Origin: UBA4658 sp002405485
GTDB lineage: Bacteria; Planctomycetota; Phycisphaerae; Phycisphaerales; UBA1924
DNA length: 32,892 bases
Direction: 5' to 3'
Assembly: GCA_036823255.1 (NCBI GenBank)
Contig: DAISGC010000042.1
Location: 1 to 32,892, forward strand
In this document: positions 23,299-30,957 of the stretch, piece by piece
How positions within the stretch are numbered: position 1 is the first letter of the stretch
Layout: every line of letters begins with the position of its first letter
The notes under the pieces: model-generated
The model's database searches: none
What the model was told of the DNA's origin: nothing
Seen by the model: only the letters and a program-made list of their open reading frames with translations
Made by a program: the position numbers and the translations under genes

Positions 23299-23796
23299 AT
23301 GATCGGCGAGAACGAGCGGACGGTGGTGGTGGCGACGACGGCGACGGCGTTTGAGGCCGAGACGATCGCGGCGGCGTTGCGCGAGCGGGGGATCGAGGCG
23401 CGGGTGATCGGGGTGGCGGGGAGCATGCTGTGGGGCGTGCCGGTGGGGACGGATGCGGGTGTGAAGGTGGTGGTGCTGGAGTCGGATCTGGATCGAGCCA
23501 AGCGGGAGCTTGAGGCGATCCGGAGCGAGGCGAGCGCGATCGAGTGGGACGAGAAGGACATGGGTGACGGAGAGGAAGCCGAGAAGCTGCTGCAGTACAC
23601 GCGGGCCAAGCGGTGGATGTGGACGCTGGTGATCGTGCTGGCGCCGGCGGGTCTGTTTGTGATCTCGGCGGGGGTGATGCGCGGAGACCCGATCGTCAAG
23701 ACGATCGGGGGCGTGCTGCTGGTGACGGCGCTGGTGCTGGCGTTTCGGGGCGTGTGGGAGGGGCAGCCGCCGCGGGGTGGATCCGGGGGCGGATAA
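23299..23796 (+). CDS. DUF2007-domain membrane protein
   Basis: A 165-residue protein. Residues about 9-75 match DUF2007 (putative signal-transducing protein domain): VVVATTATAFEAETIAAALR, GIEARVIG, then VKVVVLESDLDRAKREL. A charged segment follows, then two hydrophobic helices (WMWTLVIVLAPAGLFVISAG and TIGGVLLVTALVLAF), so it likely sits in the cytoplasmic membrane with the domain in the cytosol. A TACGAT hexamer just upstream fits a leaderless transcript and supports ATG 23299. It is the first of three co-oriented genes (HEAT protein, uvrC). Function unknown. Confidence 0.75.
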   Translation: MIGENERTVVVATTATAFEAETIAAALRERGIEARVIGVAGSMLWGVPVGTDAGVKVVVLESDLDRAKRELEAIRSEASAIEWDEKDMGDGEEAEKLLQYTRAKRWMWTLVIVLAPAGLFVISAGVMRGDPIVKTIGGVLLVTALVLAFRGVWEGQPPRGGSGGG

Positions 23797-23898
23797 TCGC
23801 CCTGGTCGGGTGTGAAGATAGGGGGGGATTACTGCGTTCGTGCGTGTTTGCGCATGTGGCGACGGGGAAGAAACTCGGGAGCGTCCGGTCGGAAAGAC

Positions 23899-24864
23899 AT
23901 GGACGTGGATCCGATGATCTTCATTCTGATCTGGGCCGGCACCGGGGCGCTCGCGGTGCTGGGGCTTGCGCTCATCGGCGCGGCGATGCAGGATCGTCCG
24001 GCGAGCGCGGGCGGAGCGGCGACTCAGCCGGTTCGGTGCGCGTGCTGCGGGTATGACTCGAGCGGGCTGGAGCACGGGATCTGCCCGGAGTGCGGGGTTG
24101 AACTGGACACGGGTGGTGCGCATCGGACGCCGCGTGCGCGGGCTTCGTACGCGATGGGGGGATTGGCCACGCTCCTGCTTGCGAGCGCCGGGCCGTGGGT
24201 GGATCACGCGGCGAGGCATGGCGTGGTGCACGCGATGCCGACCGAGGTCTTGGCGATCGTGGGGACATATGTGTCGGCGGTTCGCCCGACGACGGTGCGG
24301 CACCTGCTTGGACACTCAGACGCACATGGTCTGTCGGCGTCAGAGCGGCGGCGAGCGGCGGAGGTGGCGCGGCGGGGGCTGCTGACGGAGTCGAAGACGG
24401 GAGTGCGGCGTTCGTGCGCGGAGCTGCTGGCCGAGACCGCCGACGCCGCACCGGAGGGCGCGGTGGAGCTGCTGCTGCGGGATCGCGACGCGGAGGTGCG
24501 GGCGCTTGGGGTGCGCGGGCTGTCTCGGATGATCAGGCCGATCGAGGGCGAGTGCGCGATGGGCGCGAGGGTGGCGGTGGCGACGCGGCTTGGTCGGCTG
24601 GCGCTGCACGATCCGAGTGAGCGGGTGCGGCGGAGCGCGGTGGATGAGCTTGGGGAGATGACGGGGTTCGGGCCGCGGGTGCAGGTGCTGGTGGATGCGC
24701 TGGAGGACTCTAGTCGATCGGTGCGGATGCGTGCGCTGTTTGCGCTCTCGCGGGAGAGCTCGCTGCCGACGACGGCGGTGCTGGCGGCGTCACGCCGGCT
24801 GATGGACGAGGAGCAGGATGTTCGGCTGGCGGCGATGCTGGTGCTCAAGAGAGCGCGGGGCTGA
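23899..24864 (+). CDS. Membrane protein with zinc ribbon and HEAT-like repeats
   Basis: A 321-residue protein. Residues about 7-30 are a hydrophobic helix (IFILIWAGTGALAVLGLAL). A zinc ribbon follows at about 46-66 (CACCGYDSSGLEHGICPECG: four Cys), then a second hydrophobic stretch (MGGLATLLLASAGPWV). From about 155 to the end are alpha-helical repeats of HEAT type (RRSCAELLAETADAAPEGAV, VRRSAVDELGEMTGF, VRMRALFALSRESS, VRLAAMLVLKRARG). GGAAAG before the ATG at 23899 supports this start; a GTG at 23812 is an alternative. Likely a scaffold or assembly factor; role unknown. Confidence 0.7.
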   Translation: MDVDPMIFILIWAGTGALAVLGLALIGAAMQDRPASAGGAATQPVRCACCGYDSSGLEHGICPECGVELDTGGAHRTPRARASYAMGGLATLLLASAGPWVDHAARHGVVHAMPTEVLAIVGTYVSAVRPTTVRHLLGHSDAHGLSASERRRAAEVARRGLLTESKTGVRRSCAELLAETADAAPEGAVELLLRDRDAEVRALGVRGLSRMIRPIEGECAMGARVAVATRLGRLALHDPSERVRRSAVDELGEMTGFGPRVQVLVDALEDSSRSVRMRALFALSRESSLPTTAVLAASRRLMDEEQDVRLAAMLVLKRARG

Positions 24865-24910
24865 TGGGCAGGCGTGCGCGGGGGCCGGGTGGAGGACGCG
24901 TGCGCCGCAC

Positions 24911-24916
24911 TACGAT
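24911..24916 (+). promoter_or_regulatory. Candidate -10 element of a leaderless transcript (uvrC)
   Basis: TACGAT, preceded by GCCGCAC as at 23281-23286, ends 5 bases before the GTG at 24922, matching a leaderless start. Confidence 0.4.
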
Positions 24917-24921
24917 CGTGC

Positions 24922-26442
24922 GTGCCTGACGATCCGGATGTGCCACAGGTTGATGAGGATGGGCTGCAGAGCGCGGATGCTCCGCCGGGGTGGGGCACGG
25001 AGACGCGGGAGCAGCGGCTTGGGCGGCTGTCGCGGAAAGCGCGGAACCTTCCGGCGATCCCGGGTGTGTACCTGATGAAGGACCACAAGGGGGTGGTGCT
25101 ATATGTCGGGAAGGCGGCGCGGCTGTGCGACCGGGTGTCGAGCTATTTCGTGCCAAGCGCGGATCTTGGGCCGAAGAAGCAGCCGATGCTGGATGTGGTG
25201 CACGACTTTGACGTGCTGCACTGCGACGGGGAGTGGGAAGCGCTGCTGACGGAGAACCGGCTGATCAAGGACATCGGTCCGCGGTTCAATGTTCGATTGA
25301 CGGACGACAAGACGTTTCCGTATCTGGTGATCACTCAGCGGGAGGACTTTCCGCGGGTGATGGTGACGCGCGACCTGACGGATCCGGTGGTGAAGGGGGC
25401 GAGGGTGTTCGGGCCGTTCACGGCGGTGGGCGCGCTGCGGGAGGCGGTGACGCTGCTGCAGCGGGTGTTCAAGTTCCGCACGTGTGCGCTGGACATCGTG
25501 GCGGGCGAGGAGAAGAACCGGTACTTTCGCCCGTGCATTCTGTACAACATCAATCAGTGCACGGCGCCGTGCGCGGACAAGATCGGGAAAGAGCCGTATT
25601 TCATAGACGTGCAGCGGTTCATCCGCGCGATCGAGAACAAGCGGAGCGTGATGATCCGCGAGCTGGAGCAGGAGATGGCTCAGGCGGCCGGGGCGCTCGA
25701 GTTTGAGCGGGCGGCGGCGCTGCGCGATCAGATCAAGGCGTTGAAGAAGCTCGATGAGCGCGCCAAGGGCGGCCGGAAGGAAGGGTGGCAGCCGGAGACG
25801 GAGATCGCGTACGTCGAACCCAGGAAGGCGCTCGTGAGTCTGCAGAAGACGCTGGGGCTGACGCTGCCGATCCGGTGCATCGAGGCGATCGACATCGCGC
25901 ACCTGCAAGGCGGGGAGACGGTGGGGAGCAAGGTGTGCTTCGTGGACGGGCGGCCGTTCAAGAACGAGTATCGACGGTATCGGATCGGGAAAACGGGCCG
26001 CGAGTGGGGGGGGGCGGGGCCGGCGCGGAGCATCGAGGAGGCCAGCGCGGGCGCGTCTGAGGAGAGCGCGATGTCGAGTTCCTCGCGGGCGCCTGGCATC
26101 AATGATGACTATGCGAGCATCCGCGAGGTGGTGAGCCGCCGATATCGCGAGGCGGGGGAGGGGCACGAGCTGTATCCGGACGTGATCGTGATCGACGGCG
26201 GGCTCGGGCAGTTGCACGCCGCACTCGAAGCTTTTGCGCAGATGAACATGAAGCCGCCGATGGTGATCTCGCTGGCGAAGAAGGAAGAGTTGATCTATGT
26301 GCAAGAGCGGCGCGAGCCGATCCGGCTTGGGCGCGAGAACCTGGGATTGAAGCTCGTGCAGGCGATCCGCGACGAGGCGCACCGGTTTGCGCAGCACTAT
26401 CACCACGTGCTGCGGCGGAAGAAAACACTTGGTGAAGACTGA
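24922..26442 (+). CDS. uvrC: UvrABC endonuclease subunit C, short form without C-terminal HhH
   Basis: UvrC makes the dual incisions of nucleotide excision repair. The GIY-YIG domain (3' incision) is at about residues 45-130: PAIPGVYLMKDHKGVVLYVGKA. The UVR motif (UvrB contact) lies at about 246-275 (LEQEMAQAAGALEFERAAAL). The RNase H-like 5' nuclease carries IDIAHLQGG (Asp about 322), VIDGGLGQLHAA (Asp about 422) and DEAHRFAQHYH (His about 485), giving the expected DDH triad. At 506 residues it is shorter than usual (about 600), ending at HVLRRKKTLGED with no helix-hairpin-helix domain. GTG 24922 (PDDPDVP) is chosen for its leaderless-type -10; GTG 24874 is an alternative. It lies downstream of the HEAT gene with a 57-bp gap. 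Confidence 0.92.
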   Translation: MPDDPDVPQVDEDGLQSADAPPGWGTETREQRLGRLSRKARNLPAIPGVYLMKDHKGVVLYVGKAARLCDRVSSYFVPSADLGPKKQPMLDVVHDFDVLHCDGEWEALLTENRLIKDIGPRFNVRLTDDKTFPYLVITQREDFPRVMVTRDLTDPVVKGARVFGPFTAVGALREAVTLLQRVFKFRTCALDIVAGEEKNRYFRPCILYNINQCTAPCADKIGKEPYFIDVQRFIRAIENKRSVMIRELEQEMAQAAGALEFERAAALRDQIKALKKLDERAKGGRKEGWQPETEIAYVEPRKALVSLQKTLGLTLPIRCIEAIDIAHLQGGETVGSKVCFVDGRPFKNEYRRYRIGKTGREWGGAGPARSIEEASAGASEESAMSSSSRAPGINDDYASIREVVSRRYREAGEGHELYPDVIVIDGGLGQLHAALEAFAQMNMKPPMVISLAKKEELIYVQERREPIRLGRENLGLKLVQAIRDEAHRFAQHYHHVLRRKKTLGED

Positions 26443-26513
26443 TCGGATTTCATCCGGATTCCTGCACGGCGTGCAGCCGCGCCGGTCGATCCTCGGATGT
26501 CCAAGGAGCAGCC

Positions 26514-27626
26514 ATGCGCATCCTCGCGTTCATTCTGTCTGTGCCAACTGTTCTGGGATCAGCCGTCGCACTCGCGCAGCCGGGCCTGCCCAGCGCGCCT
26601 ATGGGTGTTGAGGTCACGCGAACCTACGGTATCGAGTTCTCCACAATCGGGGCGCCCGGCAACGTAGCGCGCCCGCCGGTGCTCCCGACGTTTCCCAATC
26701 GAGACTTTGAGATGCCGGTGGGAAACGTGCCGTACACCTTTCGCATGGCCCGGACCGAGGTCACCACCGGGCAGTGGATGGAGTTCACAAACACCTTCGC
26801 GGTCAACCCGAACTTTCCGACGGTGCTCTTCGATCAAGTCTCGTTCGTTCGGCTTCCGCCCCTGCGATTCGCTGTGGTTGGCGATTCCACGTACACCGGT
26901 CCCGGGTATCAACTGCGGCTGAACCCCAACATTCCAAACGCCGAGAACGTGCCGGTCTATGGCCTTTCGTGGCGCGACGCGGCGATGTACTGCAACTGGC
27001 TGCACAATGGCAAGCAGTCCACGATCGAGAGTCTCTTCAGCGGGGCGTATGACACGAGCACGTTCGGCGCAGTTCCGCAACTTGGATACACAGACCAGTC
27101 GCGCCGGTCGCCTGACGCAAGATTCTGGATTCCCGACGAGAACGAGTGGTCTAAGGCCATGTTCTTTGACCCAGGTCGAGCGGGAAACTCTGTCGAGAGC
27201 TATTGGCAGTATCCAACTCGCTCTGACAACCCCCCACTATTCGGCCCGCCCGGGCAGGGCCAGGCGAATACTGGCTTCATGACCCCGGATCTCTCGGCGT
27301 ACTCCATTCCGGTCGGGTCATACCCGGCGGATCAACCTCCATGGGGAATATTGGATGGCGCCGGTTCAACCGCGGAGTGGATCGAATGGCAAGACCCCTC
27401 GGGTGCAAGTGTTCCATACTTCACCAGGCGTGGATTGGTTGGGTCGTATGCGGATGCTGGCCCAGGACCCGCGTTGTTTCACAGTCTTCTGGGCAGCGCC
27501 AGTTCATTCGGACCGGATCTCCGACTTCCCATGGCAGGCGTTCGAATAGCGTCGGCGGTTCCGTGCCCAAGCGGGCTTCTGGTTCTAGTTGTGTCGGCGA
27601 CGATCTTCAGTAGGAGGCGACGATGA
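26514..27626 (+). CDS. Exported SUMF1/formylglycine-generating enzyme-like protein with C-terminal membrane anchor
   Basis: A 370-residue secreted protein. Residues 1-21 form a signal peptide (MRILAFILSVPTVLGSAVAL). The body fits the SUMF1 fold: FRMARTEVTTGQWMEFTN, VPVYGLSWRDAAMYCNWLHN, FWIPDENEWSKAMFFDPGR, GILDGAGSTAEWIEW and MAGVRIAS. The usual RGGSW signature near the end is degenerate (TRRGLVGSYADAG). The last 20 residues (CPSGLLVLVVSATIFSRRRR) are a PEP-CTERM-like hydrophobic anchor with a basic end. AAGGAG at 26503-26508 sets the start. The gene is followed by a decayed region. Likely a structural or binding derivative of the fold; catalytic activity is doubtful. Confidence 0.82.
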   Translation: MRILAFILSVPTVLGSAVALAQPGLPSAPMGVEVTRTYGIEFSTIGAPGNVARPPVLPTFPNRDFEMPVGNVPYTFRMARTEVTTGQWMEFTNTFAVNPNFPTVLFDQVSFVRLPPLRFAVVGDSTYTGPGYQLRLNPNIPNAENVPVYGLSWRDAAMYCNWLHNGKQSTIESLFSGAYDTSTFGAVPQLGYTDQSRRSPDARFWIPDENEWSKAMFFDPGRAGNSVESYWQYPTRSDNPPLFGPPGQGQANTGFMTPDLSAYSIPVGSYPADQPPWGILDGAGSTAEWIEWQDPSGASVPYFTRRGLVGSYADAGPGPALFHSLLGSASSFGPDLRLPMAGVRIASAVPCPSGLLVLVVSATIFSRRRR

Positions 27627-27730
27627 TTTGCCGAGTCTTCTGTGCGGCCGAGGGGCTTCTCTTTGCTAGCGCGACATCACTCGGCGGCGTCAATGTCCGG
27701 CAGGTGGCGCCGACCGCCCGCATCCCGTGC

Positions 27731-27758
27731 CACCGACCGGGGCTCGGACCGGTCGGTG
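27731..27758. terminator. Strong hairpin after the SUMF1-like gene
   Basis: CACCGACCGG (27731-27740), loop GGCTCGGA, CCGGTCGGTG (27749-27758): a 10-bp perfect stem. It is followed by TGTCTT rather than a clean T-run, so termination is likely but not certain. Confidence 0.55.
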
Positions 27759-27816
27759 TGTCTTGACGGTGAGATGCCAGGCGGCCGAGCGTGCTGAGAT
27801 GGGGTTGGCATCCTGA

Positions 27817-28023
27817 ATGACATCACTCGTCGTCAAGGGACCCGCTGGGTGGAATGAGCCCTGTGCGATGGGGGGCAGAGGTTCAGGCCGATGCTTGGAG
27901 CCACCCGCCGACGGGAACTGCACTGTGACGGGCGGCGGCGACTTCAACCGCGTCAATGGGGTTGAGGTCGCCGACATCTTCGACTTCCTGAGTGCCTGGT
28001 TCGCCGGCAGTGCAAACTGCTGA
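27817..28023 (+). pseudogene. Remnant of a dockerin-like C-terminal tail
   Basis: A 68-codon open frame whose last 30 residues (GGGDFNRVNGVEVADIFDFL then SAWFAGSANC) match the C-terminal dockerin-like tail of exported Phycisphaerae proteins, as also found at the right edge of this window. The front half is not recognisable and there is no signal peptide. Start at 27817 is arbitrary. It is best read as the remaining end of a broken gene, or a short fragment left by rearrangement. Confidence 0.5.
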
Positions 28024-28036
28024 GCGTCGTGTTGGC

Positions 28037-28504
28037 TTACTTCGCTGATTCAGCGGGCGCCAGCTTCCCCCGAAGCTCTCGCGCCCGCTCGATCACCTCG
28101 CGCTCCCCCGCCTCCTTATCCGCCCCCGCTTCCACCACCGGTGCCAGCACATAGTGCCACTTCACCACATTGTGCAGGGTTGCGGGCACGGCCTCGGCGG
28201 CGATGTCCAGAGGCGGGAGTTCATACACCGGTGCGTTGGCCTTCTGCTTGACCAGGAGCGGTTCGTAGCCCTCGCGTCGGACGCGCACGTCGTAGGTGCC
28301 GTAGTGGGTGAAGTCGGTCTGGAGCGGGGTTCGGCCGACTTCGACGTCGTTGATCCAGACCAGCGCGCCCGGGGGCTCGGTGGTGACGTGGATGGTGCGC
28401 TTCAGGCAGCCGGAGAGCCCGAGGCCCGCGGCGAGCAGGCCGAGCGCGAGAGAGCGGGCGGCGAGCGGGGCGAGGGTCGGCAGGTTGGTCCTTCGCGCGT
28501 GCAT
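28037..28504 (-). CDS. PEGA-domain lipoprotein
   Basis: A 155-residue protein. Residues 1-32 are a signal peptide ending in the lipobox LGLSGC (Cys33). The PEGA domain follows at about 36-90: HVTTEPPGALVWINDVEVG, RTPLQTDFTHYGTYDVRVRR and EGYEPL. The C-terminal 60 residues are helical and charged. The Cys at 33 predicts a membrane-anchored lipoprotein facing the periplasm or outside. Its start codon at 28504 was chosen because the peptide that follows reads as a signal sequence. Divergent from the GT4 gene (37 bp apart). Convergent with the dockerin-tail fragment. Specific role unknown; PEGA domains often accompany surface proteins. Confidence 0.8.
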   Translation of the reverse strand: MHARRTNLPTLAPLAARSLALGLLAAGLGLSGCLKRTIHVTTEPPGALVWINDVEVGRTPLQTDFTHYGTYDVRVRREGYEPLLVKQKANAPVYELPPLDIAAEAVPATLHNVVKWHYVLAPVVEAGADKEAGEREVIERARELRGKLAPAESAK

Positions 28505-28541
28505 CGCACCAGCGTATCAGGTCCCGTACGCTGTTGCCACG

Positions 28542-29789
28542 ATGCGCATTCTGCACATCTCCACGCGGCTGATCCTCGGCGGATCGCAGGAGAACACCGT
28601 GCTCTCCTGCGAGCATCAGGCGCGGCGCGGGCACGAGGTGCATCTAGCGTTCGGGCCGATCTACGGGCCCGAGGGATCGCTGCTGGAGCGCGTGGAGCGG
28701 TTTCGGACAACCGACGGTCGGAAGATCGCCACGCACGTGTTGCCGCACCTGCGGAGGGAGGTGCACCCGTGGCACGATCACTTCTGTTTTCATGGCGACC
28801 TGAAGCGGCTGCTGCGGGAGGTTCGGCCGGACGTGGTGCACACGCACTCGTCAAAGGCGGGCATTCTGGGGCGCTGGGCGGCGTGGCGGGCGTCGCGTGA
28901 GCGGCGGGGGGGTGAGCCGCTGGGCGTGGTGCACACGATTCATGGGCCGCCGTTCATGCCGATTGAGGGCGGGGTGGTTCGACGGCTGAAGACCCGCGTG
29001 AGCAACGGGGCGTACACGCTCGCCGAGCGGTTCGCGGCGGGCCGGTGCGACGTGATCGTGTCGGTCGCGGACGCGATGACTCGGCAGTTTCTGGCCCGGG
29101 GGATCGGCAGGCCGGAGCAGTATGTGACGGTGCGATCGGGGATGGAGGTGGAGTCGTTTCTGCACGCCGAGGCGGGGCAGTCGCGCGAGGAGGTGCGGGC
29201 GGCCCTCGGGATCGGGCCGAGCGATTTCGTGGTCGGAACGGTGGCGCGATTGGCGCAGCACAAGGGGCATGACGATCTGCTGGACGCGCTGGTGGAGAAT
29301 CTGGCTGATCGGCCGAGGCTGAAGCTGCTGTGGGTGGGGGATGGATGGTGGCGAGATCGGCTGGTGCAGCGGGCCCGGGCGATGGGGCTGGAGGGGTCTC
29401 GGCTGATCTTGACGGGGCTGGTGCCGCCGGAGCGGGTGCCCGGCTTGATGCGGGCGATGGACGTGCTGGCGCACCCGAGCGTGCGCGAGGGCCTGCCGCG
29501 GACGGTGCCGCAGGCGCTGCTGTGCGGCACATGCCCGGTGGCGTATGACTGCGACGGGACGGGCGAGGCGTGTATCGAGATGCGCACGGGTCGGCTGGTG
29601 CGCACGGGGGACAAAGCCGGACTGCGATCGGCGATCCTGTGGGCGATGGATCATCCGGCGGAGCGGCGTGCGCTGGCGGAGGCGGGACGGGCGATGTGTG
29701 CCGAGGCGTTCAGCGCCGAGCGGATGGCCGACGACCTCGAGCGTGTGTATGAGCGGGCGATCGCCGGGGCGCGGGGGCGGCGCGGGTGA
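28542..29789 (+). CDS. GT4-type glycosyltransferase
   Basis: A 415-residue GT-B enzyme, predicted to transfer a sugar from a nucleotide donor in polysaccharide or glycolipid synthesis. It opens with MRILHISTRLILGGSQENTV, typical of GT4 enzymes. The second domain has VVGTVARLAQHKGHDDLLDA, LLWVGDGWWRDRL, LTGLVPPERVPGLMRAMDVL and HPSVREGLPRTVPQALLCGT, with the EGLPR/EX7E-like donor site. It starts at the ATG at 28542 (upstream extension is antisense to the PEGA gene). A TACGCT hexamer at 28527-28532 leaves almost no leader. No other polysaccharide genes are adjacent. Confidence 0.88.
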   Translation: MRILHISTRLILGGSQENTVLSCEHQARRGHEVHLAFGPIYGPEGSLLERVERFRTTDGRKIATHVLPHLRREVHPWHDHFCFHGDLKRLLREVRPDVVHTHSSKAGILGRWAAWRASRERRGGEPLGVVHTIHGPPFMPIEGGVVRRLKTRVSNGAYTLAERFAAGRCDVIVSVADAMTRQFLARGIGRPEQYVTVRSGMEVESFLHAEAGQSREEVRAALGIGPSDFVVGTVARLAQHKGHDDLLDALVENLADRPRLKLLWVGDGWWRDRLVQRARAMGLEGSRLILTGLVPPERVPGLMRAMDVLAHPSVREGLPRTVPQALLCGTCPVAYDCDGTGEACIEMRTGRLVRTGDKAGLRSAILWAMDHPAERRALAEAGRAMCAEAFSAERMADDLERVYERAIAGARGRRG

Positions 29790-29798
29790 GTCGGAAGT

Positions 29799-30851
29799 TC
29801 AGAGCGCGGTCACGCCGCGCTCTTCGGCGCTGACGCAGGCATAGAGGGCGGCCATGCGGACGGGGAGACCGTTCTTGACCTGACGGAAGATGACGGATCG
29901 TGGGCCGTCGGCGACGTCGCCGGCGAGCTCGATGCCGCGGTTCATGGGGCCCGGGTGCATGACGACGGCGCCTTGCTTCATGCGAGCGGTGCGCTCGCGG
30001 GTGAGGGCGAAGCCCTGGGTGTACTCGCGGAGCGAAGGGAAGGCGGGCGAGCCCTTTGCGGCGGAGGCGTCCTTGGACTCAGAACCGGCGGCCGGGGCGT
30101 GCCGTTCGAACTGGATGCGGAGCATGTTCACGGCGTCGACGTGGGGGAGGACGGCGTCAAGATCGTGTTCGACCCGGCAGCCGAGCACTTCGAGCGATCG
30201 CGGGGCGAGGGTGGGGGGGCCGACGCAGACGACCTGTGCGCCGAGGGTGATGAGCCCTGCGATGTTGGAGCGGGCGACGCGCGAGGAGACGATATCGCCG
30301 ACGATGGCGACGGTGAGTCCGCGGAGGTCGAAGGGATCCGCGGGGGCGACCGGACGGGCGTCGATGAGGGTGTAGATGTCCAGCAGCCCCTGGGTGGGGT
30401 GCTCGTGCTTGCCGTCGCCGGCGTTGATGACGGCGCACCGGACGGCCTTGGCTGCGACCAGGGCCGCGCCGGCGGCCTTGTGGCGGATGACCATGGCGTC
30501 AACGCCCATGGCCTCGACGTTGCGGACGGTGTCGGCGATGGTCTCGCCCTTGCTGACGCTGGAACCGGTTTCGGTGAGGTCGATGGTGTCGGCGCTGAGG
30601 CGCTGTGCGGCGAGGGTGAAGCTCAGCCGGGTGCGTGTCGAGTCCTCGAAAAAGAGATTCGCCACCACCCGTCCGCGGAGCGCGGGGACCTTCTTGACGG
30701 AGCGTTCAGAGACGTCGGCGAACGAGCGGGCCAGGGAGAGCAGGGCGCGGAGCTCCTGGGCGGAGAGGTCCTGAAGCCCGAGCAGTGCGCGGCGGTTCCA
30801 ATGGGCCAGGGCGTCATCCGGGGCGGCCTGGGCGTGGGCTTGGGTGGTCAT
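29799..30851 (-). CDS. pyrB: Aspartate carbamoyltransferase, catalytic chain
   Basis: Joins carbamoyl phosphate to aspartate in pyrimidine synthesis. The carbamoyl-phosphate loop NLFFEDSTRTRLSF has STRTR at 71-75. VSKGETIADTVRNVEAMGVD, VINAGDGKHEHPTQGLLDIY, TVAIVGDIVSSRVARSN, AVNMLRIQFER and VMHPGPMNRG are characteristic, and they give this rather than ornithine carbamoyltransferase. It is 350 residues; the extra length is an N-terminal tail and an Ala/Ser-rich insert (about 257-272) after the MLRIQFER motif. The -10-like TACACT (minus, 30864-30859) lies 7 bases before the ATG, again a leaderless-type arrangement. Convergent with the GT4 gene, with a 9-bp gap. No pyrC or pyrI neighbour is visible. 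Confidence 0.95.
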   Translation of the reverse strand: MTTQAHAQAAPDDALAHWNRRALLGLQDLSAQELRALLSLARSFADVSERSVKKVPALRGRVVANLFFEDSTRTRLSFTLAAQRLSADTIDLTETGSSVSKGETIADTVRNVEAMGVDAMVIRHKAAGAALVAAKAVRCAVINAGDGKHEHPTQGLLDIYTLIDARPVAPADPFDLRGLTVAIVGDIVSSRVARSNIAGLITLGAQVVCVGPPTLAPRSLEVLGCRVEHDLDAVLPHVDAVNMLRIQFERHAPAAGSESKDASAAKGSPAFPSLREYTQGFALTRERTARMKQGAVVMHPGPMNRGIELAGDVADGPRSVIFRQVKNGLPVRMAALYACVSAEERGVTAL

Positions 30852-30892
30852 CGGCCGCAGTGTATGAAGCGCGGGCCCGACCCGCGGAGCGG

Positions 30893-30928
30893 AAAAGACA
30901 AGGCCCCCGCAAGAAGCGGGGGCCTTGT
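30893..30928 (-). terminator. Intrinsic terminator for the right-edge exported protein
   Basis: ACAAGGCCCCCGC (30898-30910), loop AAGAA, GCGGGGGCCTTGT (30916-30928): a 13-bp perfect stem. On the minus strand it is followed by CTTTT (30897-30893), so it terminates leftward transcription from the 30958 gene, just before pyrB's promoter. Confidence 0.88.
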
Positions 30929-30957
30929 GAAGGATGCGCGAGTCGCGGGAGCTGGGT

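Noticed and set aside
23176..24315. Open frame on the minus strand extending the LOG-family gene upstream
   Set aside because: Antisense to DUF2007 and HEAT genes, Arg/His/Pro-rich, no motifs. The LOG gene starts at 23175.
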